36,413 nt of DNA from Nitrospirales bacterium (GCA_030648395.1 JAUSHW010000159.1:1-36413); one strand, 5' to 3'; counted from the stretch's first letter, positions 10,843-24,949 are shown. The notes: generated from the letters alone by a model not told the origin. Translations and numbers: made by a program.

Positions 10843-11307
10843 GTGGAGATGCTCGCCCTGGCGGTCTGGGTCGGCGGGTTGGTCTCCATCATCGCGGCGG
10901 TGATTCCCGCGGTCTTCAACACGATCAGCATGGAGACGGGGGGCCGCATGCTCACGCGGATGTTTCAAGGCTACGATCGCCTGGCGTTGGTGTCGGCCGG
11001 GCTGATCGCCGCCGGCACGCTGGTGCGGATCTACGGGTCCACCGGAACCTGGAGAGAGCAGATCGGCATGACTGAGCTCACGCTGCTGGCAACCATGGTC
11101 GTCATCGTGGCGACCCTCGTGTTTTGGCTGACTCCGGAGACAGCCCGCCTCCAGGAGATCGTGTTCGGAGCAAAAGACGACGCCAAGCGAATCGCCTACG
11201 ACAACTTTTTTGCATACCATCGGGTGGCGCGTGCGCTTTACATCACCAATCTGGGGCTCGGCGTCACCGTGCTCTGCGTCAAGGTGAAACAATGGGCGCG
11301 CAAATGA
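10843..11307 (+). CDS. Small multi-TM protein, DUF4149-like
   Basis: 154 aa with four hydrophobic segments ([26 protein letters not shown]...); exact start uncertain. Confidence 0.6.
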   Translation: MEMLALAVWVGGLVSIIAAVIPAVFNTISMETGGRMLTRMFQGYDRLALVSAGLIAAGTLVRIYGSTGTWREQIGMTELTLLATMVVIVATLVFWLTPETARLQEIVFGAKDDAKRIAYDNFFAYHRVARALYITNLGLGVTVLCVKVKQWARK

Positions 11308-12467
11308 GCACGATGACACCGGCGATCCTGGCGCTGGCGGACGGAACCGTCTTCAAAGGCACGGCCTTGGGAGCCTCCGGCGAGACCACCGGCGAGGTTG
11401 TCTTCAACACCGCACTCTCCGGCTATCAGGAGATCCTCACGGATCCCTCGTACCGGGGACAGATGGTCACGATGACGTACCCGCACATCGGCAACTACGG
11501 GATCAACCCCGAGGATAACGAGTCCAAACAGCCGTGGCTGGCCGGCTTCATCGTCAAGGAAGCCTGCCCCTATCCCAGCAACTGGCGAAGCCGGCAATCC
11601 CTGGATGAGTACCTCCGTCAGCACGGCATCGTGGGCATCCAGGGCATCGACACGCGCGCCCTCACCACGCACCTCCGCGACCACGGCTCCCAGCAGGGCC
11701 TGATCTCGCACACCGACCTCGACCCTGCGCGGGTGATCCGGAAGGCGCGGGAAGCGCCCGGCATCGTCGGCCGCGACCTGGTCAAGGAAGTGACCTGCGC
11801 CAAGACCTATCAATGGACGGAGAGCAGCGGTGTGTGGGCACAACCGAACGGGCATGCCAGGCACCCCTTCAAGGTCGTGGCCTTCGACTTTGGGATCAAG
11901 TACAATATTTTACGACGGCTCGTGGACGAAGGCTACGACGTGACGATCGTCCCGGCCTCGACAACGGCCGAAGAGGCGCTGGCGTTGAATCCCGACGGCG
12001 TGTTTCTTTCCAACGGGCCGGGCGATCCGGAAGCCGTTCCCTACGCGATCGCCGCCGTCCGCGCCTTGCTTGGCAGGAAACCCCTGTTCGGCATCTGCCT
12101 CGGGCACCAGATCATGGGGCTGGCGCTGGGCTTGCAGACGTACAAGTTGAAGTTCGGCCACCACGGAGCGAACCACCCGGTCATGGACCTGGACACCAAC
12201 AAGGTCGAGATCACCTCGCAAAACCATAATTTCGCCGTGCGTGGAGGGGACTCCGCCGCCGCGTCCCATGCAACGCCGTGGACCACGCCCCATGGCCGCG
12301 TCCAGCTCACGCACCAGAGTCTCAACGACGACGCGGTCGAGGGCATGCGCTGCCTGGACCTTCCGGCCTACTCCGTGCAGTACCACCCGGAAGCGTCTCC
12401 GGGCCCGCACGACGCGGGCTATCTCTTCGAGCGGTTCACCAAGTTGATGGCGAAAGGGAAGGCGTAA
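11304..12467 (+). CDS. carA: Carbamoyl-phosphate synthase small subunit
   Basis: ATG 11304 ([19 protein letters not shown]); [47 protein letters not shown]. The tracked ORF from 11124 is over-extended. Confidence 0.96.
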   Translation: MSTMTPAILALADGTVFKGTALGASGETTGEVVFNTALSGYQEILTDPSYRGQMVTMTYPHIGNYGINPEDNESKQPWLAGFIVKEACPYPSNWRSRQSLDEYLRQHGIVGIQGIDTRALTTHLRDHGSQQGLISHTDLDPARVIRKAREAPGIVGRDLVKEVTCAKTYQWTESSGVWAQPNGHARHPFKVVAFDFGIKYNILRRLVDEGYDVTIVPASTTAEEALALNPDGVFLSNGPGDPEAVPYAIAAVRALLGRKPLFGICLGHQIMGLALGLQTYKLKFGHHGANHPVMDLDTNKVEITSQNHNFAVRGGDSAAASHATPWTTPHGRVQLTHQSLNDDAVEGMRCLDLPAYSVQYHPEASPGPHDAGYLFERFTKLMAKGKA

Positions 12468-13477
12468 TGAAAAATAGGGTCAGACTCCATTTCCAGGCAA
12501 AGCCACAGACGGTACGCTCCATCGGGTGGAAATGGAGTCTGACCCTAATTTTCACCCTGGCCACAGCCGGGTGCATCTCCATCTCCCTGTTCCCTGTACC
12601 TCAGCCCCTGCAGGAGAAAACGGTGCAGGGTACGGCGGCGGAAAAAATCCTGATGATCGACGTCTCGGGCATCATCGCCGAGAAGACGGGGAACGGGGGG
12701 GGGCTCGGCTCTCCGGAAGACATCGTCGCGCGGGTCAAGGAAGAGCTGACCATGGCCGCCGAGGACGGGCAGATCAAGGCGCTGCTGCTGCGGATCAACA
12801 GCCCGGGCGGCACGGTCACGGCGTCGGACGTCATGTATCACGAGCTGATGGCGTTCAAGGCCAGGCGCAAGATCCCCATCGTCGCCGTCATCATGGACGT
12901 GGGCGCCTCCGGCGGCTACTACGTGGCGACCGCGGCGGACCGCATCGTCGTGCACCCCACGAGCGTGACCGGCAGCGTGGGCGTCATCATGTTGCGGGTG
13001 AACGCCGAGGGACTGCTCCAGAAGATCGGGGTGGAGGCCAGCGCGATCAAGTCCGGGGCGAAAAAGGACATCGGATCGCCGTTCCGCCCGATGAACGAGG
13101 AAGAGCGTGAGATCTTCCAGACCATGATCAACGGGTTCCAGGCGCGTTTTCTTGAGGTCGTGACGAAAAGCCGCAGCGGGCTGACCCCTGAGCGGCTCAA
13201 GCTCATTGCCGACGGCCGCGTCCTCACCGGCCCTCAGGCTGAGCAGTTGGGGCTGGCCGACCAGACCGGCTACCTGGAGGACGGCATCACGGCGGCCAAA
13301 AAGATGGCCGGCGTCGCCGACGCGCGGGTCATCATCTACGCGCGCCCCGGCGCCTACAAACACAACATCTACTCGAGCGCATCGGGCCCGAGCACGCTGG
13401 AGTCGCTGGCCAATCTGGATGTCATGGGCCTGGTCCGCGGCGGTACCCCGCAGTTCCTCTATCTATGGATGCCGTGA
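12467..13477 (+). CDS. sppA: Signal peptide peptidase SppA-like serine protease, lipoprotein-type signal
   Basis: ATG 12467; LLLRINSPGGTVTASDVMYHEL, VIMDVGASGGYYVATAADRIVVHPTSVTGSVGVI; lipobox-like LATAGC. Confidence 0.88.
   Translation: MKNRVRLHFQAKPQTVRSIGWKWSLTLIFTLATAGCISISLFPVPQPLQEKTVQGTAAEKILMIDVSGIIAEKTGNGGGLGSPEDIVARVKEELTMAAEDGQIKALLLRINSPGGTVTASDVMYHELMAFKARRKIPIVAVIMDVGASGGYYVATAADRIVVHPTSVTGSVGVIMLRVNAEGLLQKIGVEASAIKSGAKKDIGSPFRPMNEEEREIFQTMINGFQARFLEVVTKSRSGLTPERLKLIADGRVLTGPQAEQLGLADQTGYLEDGITAAKKMAGVADARVIIYARPGAYKHNIYSSASGPSTLESLANLDVMGLVRGGTPQFLYLWMP
12471..12552 (+). repeat. Long inverted repeat (REP/RAYT-type) inside the 5' end of sppA
   Basis: AGGGTCAGACTCCATTTCC (12476-12494) and its exact reverse complement GGAAATGGAGTCTGACCCT (12528-12546), both flanked by AT-rich AAAAT/AATTTT; loop 33 nt. 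Confidence 0.9.
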
Positions 13478-14364
13478 TCGGAAGACGCGAAGCCCTGGCT
13501 CGGGCCTTGGGGCTTGCCAAGGGGATCTGCGGCCTGAGCCTGACCGGCGGGCTGTTGGAGGCGCTGTCGGGGTGCACCCGTGCGCCTGTGACGGGCCGCG
13601 AGCAGTTCATCCTGCCGAACTTCACGGAGGAGAGGGAGCGTGAGCTCGGCATCGAGGCCTATCGGGATGTTCTGAGACACTACCCGCTGAGCACGGATCC
13701 AACCATCAACGCGATGATCCGCCGGGTCGGTGAGCGGATCGCCGAGGCCGCCAACAAACCGAGCTTCGAATGGGAGTTCGCCGTCATCCAGGACGATAAG
13801 ATCGTCAACGCCTTCTGCCTGCCGGGCGGGAAGGTCGCTTTTTTCACCGGCATTCTCAAGCACACGCAAACCGAAGCGGGCGTCGCCACGGTCATGGGCC
13901 ATGAGGTCACGCATGCCCTCTACCGGCATGGGGTGGAACGCATCAGCCGGAGCTATCTCGAAATGATCGCGCAAGCAGGGGCGCTGGCCGGTGCTGCCAC
14001 AGGCGCGGTGAACCCCGCTGTCCTGCAAGGCGTTCTGATGGCATATGGCGTCAACGCCTCCCTGCCGTTCAACCGCAGCCAGGAGAGCGAAGCGGACTAC
14101 ATCGGGCTCCGCCTGATGGCCCAGGCCGGCTACGATCCGCATGAAGCGGTTGGGTTCTGGGAACGCATGAGCGGGTGCTCGCGGGAGTACATCGGCAAAC
14201 TCTGTTTCCGAGCCGGCGCCGGCGTTCCGGAGTTTCTGAGCACGCATCCTTCTGAAGAAACCCGGATCAGAAATCTTGAAAAGTGGACGCCCGAAGCCAT
14301 GAAGTACTACAACCCGCCGGCCGGTCCCCCGCCCGCAGCGTTGCCTCCAAAGGCCGTGGGCTGA
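13465..14364 (+). CDS. M48-family zinc metallopeptidase, putative lipoprotein
   Basis: [12 protein letters not shown] (HExxH); [43 protein letters not shown]. Confidence 0.9.
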   Translation: MDAVIGRREALARALGLAKGICGLSLTGGLLEALSGCTRAPVTGREQFILPNFTEERERELGIEAYRDVLRHYPLSTDPTINAMIRRVGERIAEAANKPSFEWEFAVIQDDKIVNAFCLPGGKVAFFTGILKHTQTEAGVATVMGHEVTHALYRHGVERISRSYLEMIAQAGALAGAATGAVNPAVLQGVLMAYGVNASLPFNRSQESEADYIGLRLMAQAGYDPHEAVGFWERMSGCSREYIGKLCFRAGAGVPEFLSTHPSEETRIRNLEKWTPEAMKYYNPPAGPPPAALPPKAVG

Positions 14365-14374
14365 GCGCGCAACC

Positions 14375-17611
<3,237 letters not shown>

Positions 17612-17628
17612 ATAAGGACCGAGGACCG

Positions 17629-18108
17629 ATGGCCCAGACACCGATCACCAAGAAGGGATACGCCGCGCTGCAGGCGGAGCTCGAGCGCTACAAGAAGGTC
17701 GAGCGTCCCAAGAACATCAAGGACATCGAAGAGGCCCGCGGCCACGGCGACCTTAAGGAGAACGCGGAGTACCACGCCGCGAAAGAGCGGCAGAGCCACA
17801 TCGCTGGGCGGATCCGTGATCTGGAGCACAAGCTGGTGGAGGCCCAGATCATCGACACGTCGAACTTTTCCAACGAGAAAGTGCTTTTCGGCGCGACCGT
17901 GACGCTCAAGGACAACCACACCGACAAAGAGCAACGCTACACGTTGGTCGGGCAGGACGAAGGGGACTTGAAGAACGGCCGGATTTCGGTCCAGTCGCCG
18001 GTGGGGCGCGCCCTCATCGGAAAGCGGGTCGGGGACACCTTCGAGGTCAAGACGCCGGCGAAGGTGGTGGAGTATGAAGTGCTCACTATCTGCTTCGAGG
18101 AATCCTAG
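17629..18108 (+). CDS. greA: Transcription elongation factor GreA
   Basis: PITKKGYAALQAELERYKKVERP...EARGHGDLKENAEYHAAKERQSHIAGRIRDLE; SPVGRALIGKRVGD. Confidence 0.96.
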   Translation: MAQTPITKKGYAALQAELERYKKVERPKNIKDIEEARGHGDLKENAEYHAAKERQSHIAGRIRDLEHKLVEAQIIDTSNFSNEKVLFGATVTLKDNHTDKEQRYTLVGQDEGDLKNGRISVQSPVGRALIGKRVGDTFEVKTPAKVVEYEVLTICFEES

Positions 18109-18116
18109 GCACACCC

Positions 18117-18932
18117 ATGGCGGCCGCATCGGCCATCCCGCTGATCACGCTCCTCACCGATTTCGGCACGGCCGACACGTTTGTCGGCAGCATGAAGGGC
18201 GCCATCCTGGGGATCAATCCCGAGGCGCGCATCGTGGACCTTACCCATGAGGTGCCCGCGCACGACATCTGCTCCGGCGCCTATCTTCTCCAGACGGCCA
18301 CGCGCTATTTCCCCCCCGGCACCATCCATGTGGCGGTGGTGGACCCCGGCGTGGGCAGCACGAGGCGGCCCCTGCTGGTCTCCACCTCCACGCAGCACTT
18401 CCTGGCCCCCGACAACGGGCTGCTGAGTTACGTCCTCGCCGAGGAGTCGGACGCCGAAATTCGGGTTCTGACCTCACAGAAGTATTTTCTCGCCGCCCTC
18501 GGGCCGACCTTTCACGGGCGCGACCTCTTTGCGCCGGTGGCGGCATGGCTCGCGCAGGGCGAGCCGCTGGACGCCTTCGGGCCCAGGATCAATGACTGCG
18601 TCCGGTTTGAAATCCGCCGTCCGGTGATGGTCAAGGGGCGGCTCGTCGGCGAAGTCCAGCACATCGACCGGTTCGGCAACCTGGTCACCAACATCGGCTA
18701 TGCCGAGTTGCGAGACCTGACGGACATGGACAATTGGCTGGGCCTGCAGGTGAAGGTCCGAGCGGCCACAGTGAAGGGGCTCCAGCGGTGCTACGCGGAC
18801 GCGAAGCCGAAGAAGCTCGCCGCGCTCGTCAACAGCGACGGCTGGCTGGAGCTCTTCTGCAACCAAACCCGCGCCGACAAGATGGCCAAGGCCAAACTCG
18901 GCGACCGCGTCGAAATCCAGGGGCCGAAATAA
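18117..18932 (+). CDS. SAM hydroxide adenosyltransferase (DUF62 family)
   Basis: ITLLTDFGTADTFVGSMKGAILGINPEARIVDLTHEVPAHDICSGAYLL; VAVVDPGVGSTRRPL; DRFGNLVTNI. Confidence 0.9.
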   Translation: MAAASAIPLITLLTDFGTADTFVGSMKGAILGINPEARIVDLTHEVPAHDICSGAYLLQTATRYFPPGTIHVAVVDPGVGSTRRPLLVSTSTQHFLAPDNGLLSYVLAEESDAEIRVLTSQKYFLAALGPTFHGRDLFAPVAAWLAQGEPLDAFGPRINDCVRFEIRRPVMVKGRLVGEVQHIDRFGNLVTNIGYAELRDLTDMDNWLGLQVKVRAATVKGLQRCYADAKPKKLAALVNSDGWLELFCNQTRADKMAKAKLGDRVEIQGPK

Positions 18933-18981
18933 ATATAGGACAGGCTACTTTGCTTGAGTCGTTAACAGAGGAGGGGAGGAC

Positions 18982-19260
18982 ATGATACGAACCTGGCACA
19001 CACTGGGAATGAGCGGCTTCATACTGGCTGCAGCGCTGATCTTCACTGGGGGCACAGTCTCCGCCGTCGAGCAGAACGAGCAGGGGAACCGCCAGATGCA
19101 CGAGCAGATGAAAAATGAGATGCGCCAACTGGAGGACAAGCTGGAGCAGGAACGACGCGTGCTTCAGGACAAATGCAAGCAGGACATGCGCGCCATGCAG
19201 GACCGGCATCACGGTGAGAAAGAAGCGCTCCGGCAGAAATATATGGGAAGCAAGAAATAA
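18982..19260 (+). CDS. Small exported coiled-coil protein
   Basis: Signal peptide (SGFILAAALIFTGGTVSAVEQ) then charged helical repeats; GAGGGGAGG RBS. Confidence 0.7.
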   Translation: MIRTWHTLGMSGFILAAALIFTGGTVSAVEQNEQGNRQMHEQMKNEMRQLEDKLEQERRVLQDKCKQDMRAMQDRHHGEKEALRQKYMGSKK

Positions 19261-19272
19261 GAGAAGAAGGAT

Positions 19273-19617
19273 ATGCCGCTTTTAACCATCCCACAGGGCA
19301 CGCCGATTATGCTGGGGGTGCCGGCCAGATCGCTGGAGGAGGCCCTGCTTCAGTCCATCGGCACGATGCTGCTGAGCGTGGACGGCGTCGTGGAGGCCCA
19401 TCTGCCGGAGTGCTTCGCCATGGGAATAATGGCGCAGCCCGCGCAGGTGCTGGTGGTCGTGGTTAACTCCGCCTCCTCCTCCGAAGAAGTCGTAGACGAA
19501 ATTCTGCTGGGCCTGTCCGCGCTCGCGCTCGAGGACCTTGAGCTCGATGTCTTGCCCATCAACCCGGAGCATTCGTTGCTCGCGTCGGTTCAAGCCACGA
19601 ACTGCCGCCTGATGTGA
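19273..19617 (+). CDS. Hypothetical protein, 114 aa
   Basis: Intact ORF starting 12 bp after the previous stop, in an ordered cluster; no family recognised. Confidence 0.6.
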   Translation: MPLLTIPQGTPIMLGVPARSLEEALLQSIGTMLLSVDGVVEAHLPECFAMGIMAQPAQVLVVVVNSASSSEEVVDEILLGLSALALEDLELDVLPINPEHSLLASVQATNCRLM

Positions 19618-19623
19618 CCCGCT

Positions 19624-20037
19624 ATGACCTGTAAAGCCTGTGCAGGGGAGTGGCCGAGCACAGATCACTGGATCGCCGACTTCGGCATCACGAAGGCGTA
19701 TTTGTTTGACGACCAGTTTTTCCCAGGCTGGACGGTGCTGGTGCTCAACCGACACGCGACCGAGCTGTTCGACCTGACCAAGGATGAACGGAGCCGGCTC
19801 ATTGAGGAAGTCTCCGAAGTCGCGCTGGCACTCACCATGGCGTTCGAGCCGGTGAAGATCAATTACGAACTGCTCGGCAACCAGCTTCCGCACATCCACT
19901 GGCACGTCATTCCGAGACTGACGGGCGATCCCGCCCCACGCGAAGCCGTGTGGACCGTCCGGCATGAACCGAAACGGCTGACGGCAAACGACCTGCAAGA
20001 ACGGCTCTCTCGCATCCGGTCGCACTTAAAGATCTGA
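19624..20037 (+). CDS. HIT-family hydrolase
   Basis: GWTVLVLNRHATELFDLTKDERSRL...KINYELLGNQLPHIHWHVIPRL (HxHxH motif). Confidence 0.9.
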   Translation: MTCKACAGEWPSTDHWIADFGITKAYLFDDQFFPGWTVLVLNRHATELFDLTKDERSRLIEEVSEVALALTMAFEPVKINYELLGNQLPHIHWHVIPRLTGDPAPREAVWTVRHEPKRLTANDLQERLSRIRSHLKI

Positions 20038-21396
20038 AGTCACCGCTTTGATCGCCTTCGTCACGATCTCCATCATCTGCCGCAGTTCCTTCGTGGTCGT
20101 GCTGAGCGGCGGCATGAGGACGATGATGTTGCCGAGTGGGCGAATGAGTAGCCCCAGCCTTCTTGCCTCATCGGCAACCAGCATCCCGAGACGTTCTGAA
20201 AGCGGGTAGGGCGCCTTCGTCGCGCGATTCCTCACCAACTCGATCCCCACGACGAACCCGATCTGGCGGATGTCCCCGACGTGTGGATGGTCACGGAGCG
20301 GTTTCAGCAGGCGGGTGAGCGCCGCAATCTTCGGCTGGAGTCGATCGAGCGTCTTCTCCTTCTCAAAAATATCCAGATTGGCCAGGGCGACCGCGCACCC
20401 TAAGGGGTTGCCGGTGTAGCTGTGCCCGTGGAAGAAGGTCTTGAACTCTTCGTAGCGCCCAAGAAACGCCCGGTAAATTTTCTCCGTGGTCAATGTGGCG
20501 GCCAGGGGCAGGTACCCGCCGGTGAGCCCCTTGCTGATGGCCATGAGGTCCGGTTTGACCCCCTCATGCTCGCAGGCGAACATCCGGCCGGTCCGGCCAA
20601 ATCCTGTCGCCACCTCGTCGGCGATAAGCAGCACGCGATAGCGCGTACAGAGCTTGCGAAGATGGGTCAGGTAGCCGGGCGGCATCGTGATCATCCCGCC
20701 GGCCGCCAGCAGCATCGGTTCGACAATGAGGGCCGCGATTTCGCCGTGATGGCGCGTGAGAACATCTTCCACTGAATCTGCGCAGGCCAGACGGCATTGG
20801 GGAAACGTCATGTTCAGCGGGCAGCGGTAGCAGTAGGGCGCATGCGCTTCAAAAGACGGGCGCAGCAGCGGCTTGAAGCGCTCGTGGAAGATCGGGATGC
20901 CGCCCACTCCGACTGCGCCAAGCGTGTCGCCATGGTAGGCCTGGCCGAGATGCAGGAATTTCGTTTTGGATCGGTCGGCGCCGCCCCGCAGCCGCCAGTA
21001 CTGAAACGCCATCTTGAGGGCGACTTCGACGGCCGTCGAGCCGTTGTCCGAATAAAACACCCTGGTGAGCCCGCGCGGCGCGATGCCCACCAGCCGCTTG
21101 GCCAGTTCGATGGCCGGGACATTCGAGAGGCCCAACAGGGTCGAGTGCGCAATGCGCTTCAGTTGAGCGATCAACGCCCGGTCCAGCGCTCCCTTGCGAT
21201 GGCCGTGGAGCGTGACCCAGATCGAGGAGGTGCCGTCCAGATAGCGGCGGCCGTCGGTGTCTTCCAGGTAAACCCCATGGCCTCGTTCGATGATCAGGGG
21301 AGCAGTCCTGACCCAGTCGCGCTGCTGGGTAAAGGGGTGCCAGAGGTATCGGCGATCCTCGGCCTGGAGTCTCTGGGTGCGGGTCGTGCGAGACAT
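20026..21396 (-). CDS. bioA: Adenosylmethionine-8-amino-7-oxononanoate aminotransferase
   Basis: Start MSRTTRTQRLQAEDRRYLWHPFTQQRDW; LLIADEVATGFGRTGRMFACEHEGVKPDLMAISKGLTGGYLPLAAT; FFHGHSYTGNPLGCA. The tracked 884-aa ORF is over-extended into antisense lepA. Confidence 0.95.
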   Translation of the reverse strand: MSRTTRTQRLQAEDRRYLWHPFTQQRDWVRTAPLIIERGHGVYLEDTDGRRYLDGTSSIWVTLHGHRKGALDRALIAQLKRIAHSTLLGLSNVPAIELAKRLVGIAPRGLTRVFYSDNGSTAVEVALKMAFQYWRLRGGADRSKTKFLHLGQAYHGDTLGAVGVGGIPIFHERFKPLLRPSFEAHAPYCYRCPLNMTFPQCRLACADSVEDVLTRHHGEIAALIVEPMLLAAGGMITMPPGYLTHLRKLCTRYRVLLIADEVATGFGRTGRMFACEHEGVKPDLMAISKGLTGGYLPLAATLTTEKIYRAFLGRYEEFKTFFHGHSYTGNPLGCAVALANLDIFEKEKTLDRLQPKIAALTRLLKPLRDHPHVGDIRQIGFVVGIELVRNRATKAPYPLSERLGMLVADEARRLGLLIRPLGNIIVLMPPLSTTTKELRQMMEIVTKAIKAVTSDL

Positions 21397-21430
21397 GAAA
21401 GATGGGCCATTATAGGGAGGGGCGCCCGCT

Positions 21431-21459
21431 TTGACAATCCGATGAAAAATTATTATAAT
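21431..21459 (+). promoter_or_regulatory. Sigma70-type promoter for lepA
   Basis: TTGACA (21431-21436), 17-bp spacer, TATAAT (21454-21459). Confidence 0.8.
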
Positions 21460-21492
21460 CAGCGAACTTAGACGCGTTAAGGAATCCCCAAT

Positions 21493-23289
21493 TTGCAGGC
21501 ATATATCCGCAACTTTTCCATCATCGCGCACATAGACCACGGGAAGTCGACGCTCGCAGATCGGTTGCTCGAATATACCGGCGCCATCACCCCCAGGGAA
21601 TCGCGCGAGCAGATTCTGGATGCGATGGACCTGGAACGTGAGCGCGGGATCACCATCAAGGCCCACACGGTCACGATCCGCTACAAGGCCGAGGACGGAA
21701 ACGAGTACTTGCTGAACCTGATCGACACGCCGGGCCATGTGGACTTCACCTATGAAGTCTCGCGCAGCCTGGCTGCCTGTGAAGGGGCGCTGCTCCTGGT
21801 GGACGCCTCGCAGGGCGTCGAGGCCCAGACCATTGCGAACGCGCACCTGGCGATCGACAACAACCTCACCATCATTCCGGTCGTCAACAAGGTGGACCTG
21901 GCCAGCGCCGACGTCGAGGGCGCCAAGCGGCAGATCGAAGACGTGATCGGCCTGGACGCGCACGACGCCATCGCAACCAGCGCCAAGGCCGGGCTCGGCA
22001 CGAAGGACATCCTCGAAGCGGTCGTGCACCGCATTCCTCCTCCGGCGGGTGACCCGCAGGCGCCGCTCAAAGCGCTGGTCTTCGATACCTGGTTCGACAA
22101 CTACCAGGGCGTGACGGTCCTGGCAAGGGTGGGAGACGGCGCGATCGCCCCGGGCATGAAAGTCCGCATGATGGGCACCGCGCAAGTGTTTGAAGTCCTG
22201 GAGGTCGGCATCTTTAACCCGAAGCGGACCAAACAGGACCGGCTGGAGACAGGCGAAGTCGGCTACGTCGTGGCCGGCATCAGACGCATCGGCGACACGC
22301 GCATCGGCGACACGATCACCGAGGCCGACCGTCCGACGGCGACCCCGTACCCAGGGTACAAGGAAGCCAAACCCATGGTCTTCTGCGGCCTGTATCCAAC
22401 GGACAGCGATCTGTTTGAAGACCTGAGGGACGCGCTGGAAAAACTGCGGCTGAACGATTCCAGCTTTGTCTATGAACCGGAAACCTCGCTGGCGCTGGGC
22501 TTCGGCTTCCGGTGCGGATTTTTGGGGCTGCTCCACATGGAGATCATCCAGGAGCGGCTGGAACGGGAATACGCGCTCGACCTGATCAGCACGACACCCA
22601 CCGCCGTCTACCGGGTGACCACGACCAAAGGCGACGTGCTCTACATTGACAATCCGGCCAAGCTGCCGGAGCCCAACCACATCGAGTTGTTCGAAGAGCC
22701 GTTCATCAAGGCCACGATCATCACACCGGAGGCCTACGTCGGCAATCTCCTGGCGCTCTGCCAGGAACGCCGGGGGACGCAGAAGAGCCTGACCTACCTG
22801 AACCCCACGCGCGTCATGCTGGTGTACGAGATGCCGCTGAACGAGATCGTGCTGGATTTCTACGATCGTTTGAAATCAAAGACACAGGGGTACGCCTCGC
22901 TGGACTATGAGATCATCGGCTACCAGCCGGCGGAGCTGGTCAAGGTGGACCTGCTGTTGAACGGGGAGAGCGTGGACGCGCTTTCGTTTATCGTCCACCG
23001 CGACAAGGCCATCACCCGAGGCCGCCAGGTGGCGGAGAAAATGAAGGAGTTCATTCCGCGCCAGATGTTCGAGGTGGCGATCCAGGCTGCCATCGGCAGC
23101 AAAATCATCGCCCGTGAGACCGTCGGCGCCATGAAGAAGAACGTGACCGCGAAATGCTACGGCGGCGACATTAGCCGCAAAAGGAAGCTATGGGACAAGC
23201 AGAAGGAAGGCAAGAAAAGGATGAAACAGATCGGCCGGGTGGAAGTGCCTCAGGAGGCCTTTCTGGCTCTATTGAAAGTGACGGACTAG
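21493..23289 (+). CDS. lepA: Elongation factor 4 (LepA)
   Basis: TTG start; [39 protein letters not shown], and a typical LepA C-terminus ([24 protein letters not shown]). Confidence 0.97.
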   Translation: MQAYIRNFSIIAHIDHGKSTLADRLLEYTGAITPRESREQILDAMDLERERGITIKAHTVTIRYKAEDGNEYLLNLIDTPGHVDFTYEVSRSLAACEGALLLVDASQGVEAQTIANAHLAIDNNLTIIPVVNKVDLASADVEGAKRQIEDVIGLDAHDAIATSAKAGLGTKDILEAVVHRIPPPAGDPQAPLKALVFDTWFDNYQGVTVLARVGDGAIAPGMKVRMMGTAQVFEVLEVGIFNPKRTKQDRLETGEVGYVVAGIRRIGDTRIGDTITEADRPTATPYPGYKEAKPMVFCGLYPTDSDLFEDLRDALEKLRLNDSSFVYEPETSLALGFGFRCGFLGLLHMEIIQERLEREYALDLISTTPTAVYRVTTTKGDVLYIDNPAKLPEPNHIELFEEPFIKATIITPEAYVGNLLALCQERRGTQKSLTYLNPTRVMLVYEMPLNEIVLDFYDRLKSKTQGYASLDYEIIGYQPAELVKVDLLLNGESVDALSFIVHRDKAITRGRQVAEKMKEFIPRQMFEVAIQAAIGSKIIARETVGAMKKNVTAKCYGGDISRKRKLWDKQKEGKKRMKQIGRVEVPQEAFLALLKVTD

Positions 23290-23972
23290 CCGTTCCTTCG
23301 ATCGAGCCGTCCCCGCTTCTCACGACGGCCCCGGAAGGGGAGGCGGTCGCGTCCACTCGAAGCAAACCGCTCTGGCGGGAGTACGCCGAGGCGATCGTCA
23401 TCGCCATCATCCTCGCCCTGTTCATCCGGACGTTCGTCGTGCAGGCGTTTAAAATCCCCTCGGGCTCCATGATCCCCACGCTCACGATCGGCGACCACAT
23501 CCTGGTGACAAAATTCCTATACAGCATCAAAATGCCGTTCTGGGACACCATCGTCGTCCGGTTTTCAGAGCCTCAGCGGGGAGACATCATCGTCTTCAAA
23601 TTCCCGGAGGATGAGAGCAAGGACTTCATCAAGCGCGTGGTCGGCCTACCCGGCGACAAGGTGGAAATCCGCAGCAAACGCGTCTGGATCAACGAGGAAC
23701 TCCTGCCGGAATCCTACACGCAACACGTGGACCCGAACATCCTGCCGCACCAGGTTCAGCCCCGCGACAATCTCGGCCCGCTGACCGTCCCGCCGGAGTC
23801 CTACTTCGTAATGGGGGACAACCGCGACCAGAGCCTGGACAGCCGCTTCTGGGGCTTCGTCAAGCTGCCGAAGATCAAGGGCAAGGCGTTCCTTGTCTAC
23901 TGGTCATGGAGCGGGCAGGGGTCGTTCGCCAACTGGGTGCGCTGGGAGCGCCTTGGAAAGACCATTCGATGA
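23190..23972 (+). CDS. lepB: Signal peptidase I
   Basis: [10 protein letters not shown] (catalytic Ser), [23 protein letters not shown] (catalytic Lys), [18 protein letters not shown]. Confidence 0.95.
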   Translation: MGQAEGRQEKDETDRPGGSASGGLSGSIESDGLAVPSIEPSPLLTTAPEGEAVASTRSKPLWREYAEAIVIAIILALFIRTFVVQAFKIPSGSMIPTLTIGDHILVTKFLYSIKMPFWDTIVVRFSEPQRGDIIVFKFPEDESKDFIKRVVGLPGDKVEIRSKRVWINEELLPESYTQHVDPNILPHQVQPRDNLGPLTVPPESYFVMGDNRDQSLDSRFWGFVKLPKIKGKAFLVYWSWSGQGSFANWVRWERLGKTIR

Positions 23973-24941
23973 AGGCGGAAGCCCTGCGGTCCTACATCAA
24001 GAAATTCCGGACGGGGAAAATCCTGGTCGTGGGCGACCTGATCCTGGATCAGTACATCTGGGGCCAGGTCAGCCGGATCTCCCCCGAGGCTCCCGTTCCC
24101 GTGGTGACCGTGTCGTCGGAGACGATCCGGCTGGGCGGCGCGGCCAACGTGTCGAATAATGTTCGCTCGCTCGGCGGGCGGGTCGACCTGTGCGGGATCA
24201 TCGGCGCGGACGAGGGGGGCCAGCAATTCCTGAAAGTCCTGCAAAGCCAGGGCATCGGGTGCGACGGCATCCTCACCGATAAAAACCGTCCCACAACGAG
24301 AAAGACACGGGTCGTGGCGCACAACCAGCAACTGGTCCGGTTCGACACCGAAAAGGCCGGCGCGATCAGCGGCGTCCTGGAAGCGCGGATTTGCCGCTAC
24401 GTGGCGGCCTGCATCCGCTCGGCCTCAGCGCTCGTCGTCTCGGACTACGCCAAGGGCGTCGTGACCCCACGGGTCATGGCCGACCTCACAGACCTGGCCC
24501 ACCGCCACGGCATTCCGGTCATCGTCGACCCCAAGGTCGCACACATCGGCCGGTACAAGGGCGTCACGGTCATCACACCGAACCACCTCGAAGCCGTCCA
24601 GGCTGCGGGCCTGCACGGCGATGACGAGGCGACGCTCCTTGAAGCCGGACGCCAGCTGCACCAGCGGCTGAGCTGCCAGGCGGTTCTGATCACGCGGGGC
24701 GAGCATGGCATGAGCCTCGTCGAAGGTGTCGGGAAGGTGACGCATATCCCGACCGTCGCAAGACAGGTCTTCGACGTCACCGGCGCGGGAGACACCGTGG
24801 TCGCCGCGCTGGCGCTGGCCCTGTCCGCCGGCGCATCCATGCGACAGGCCGCGATCCTCGCCAATCACGCCGCCGGCATTGTCGTCGGGATGGTGGGGAC
24901 GGGCACGGTCACGGCCGCTCAGCTTGACGAGGCACTCCTTC

Positions 24942-24949
<8 letters not shown>
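23969..24949 (+). CDS. rfaE1: PfkB-family sugar kinase, probable heptose-7-phosphate kinase (RfaE1/HldE N-domain type)
   Basis: ATG 23969 ([46 protein letters not shown]); VTGAGDTVVAALALAL. No cytidylyltransferase domain. Confidence 0.85.

Noticed and set aside
13465-13477. Possible SppA-M48 fusion because the genes overlap
   Set aside because: Short 13-bp overlap with separate frames and separate signal sequences; ordinary operon packing.
21397-22680. N-terminal extension of the bioA ORF to 884 aa
   Set aside because: The extension is antisense to lepA and low-complexity in character; bioA homology begins at MSRTTRTQRLQ (21396).
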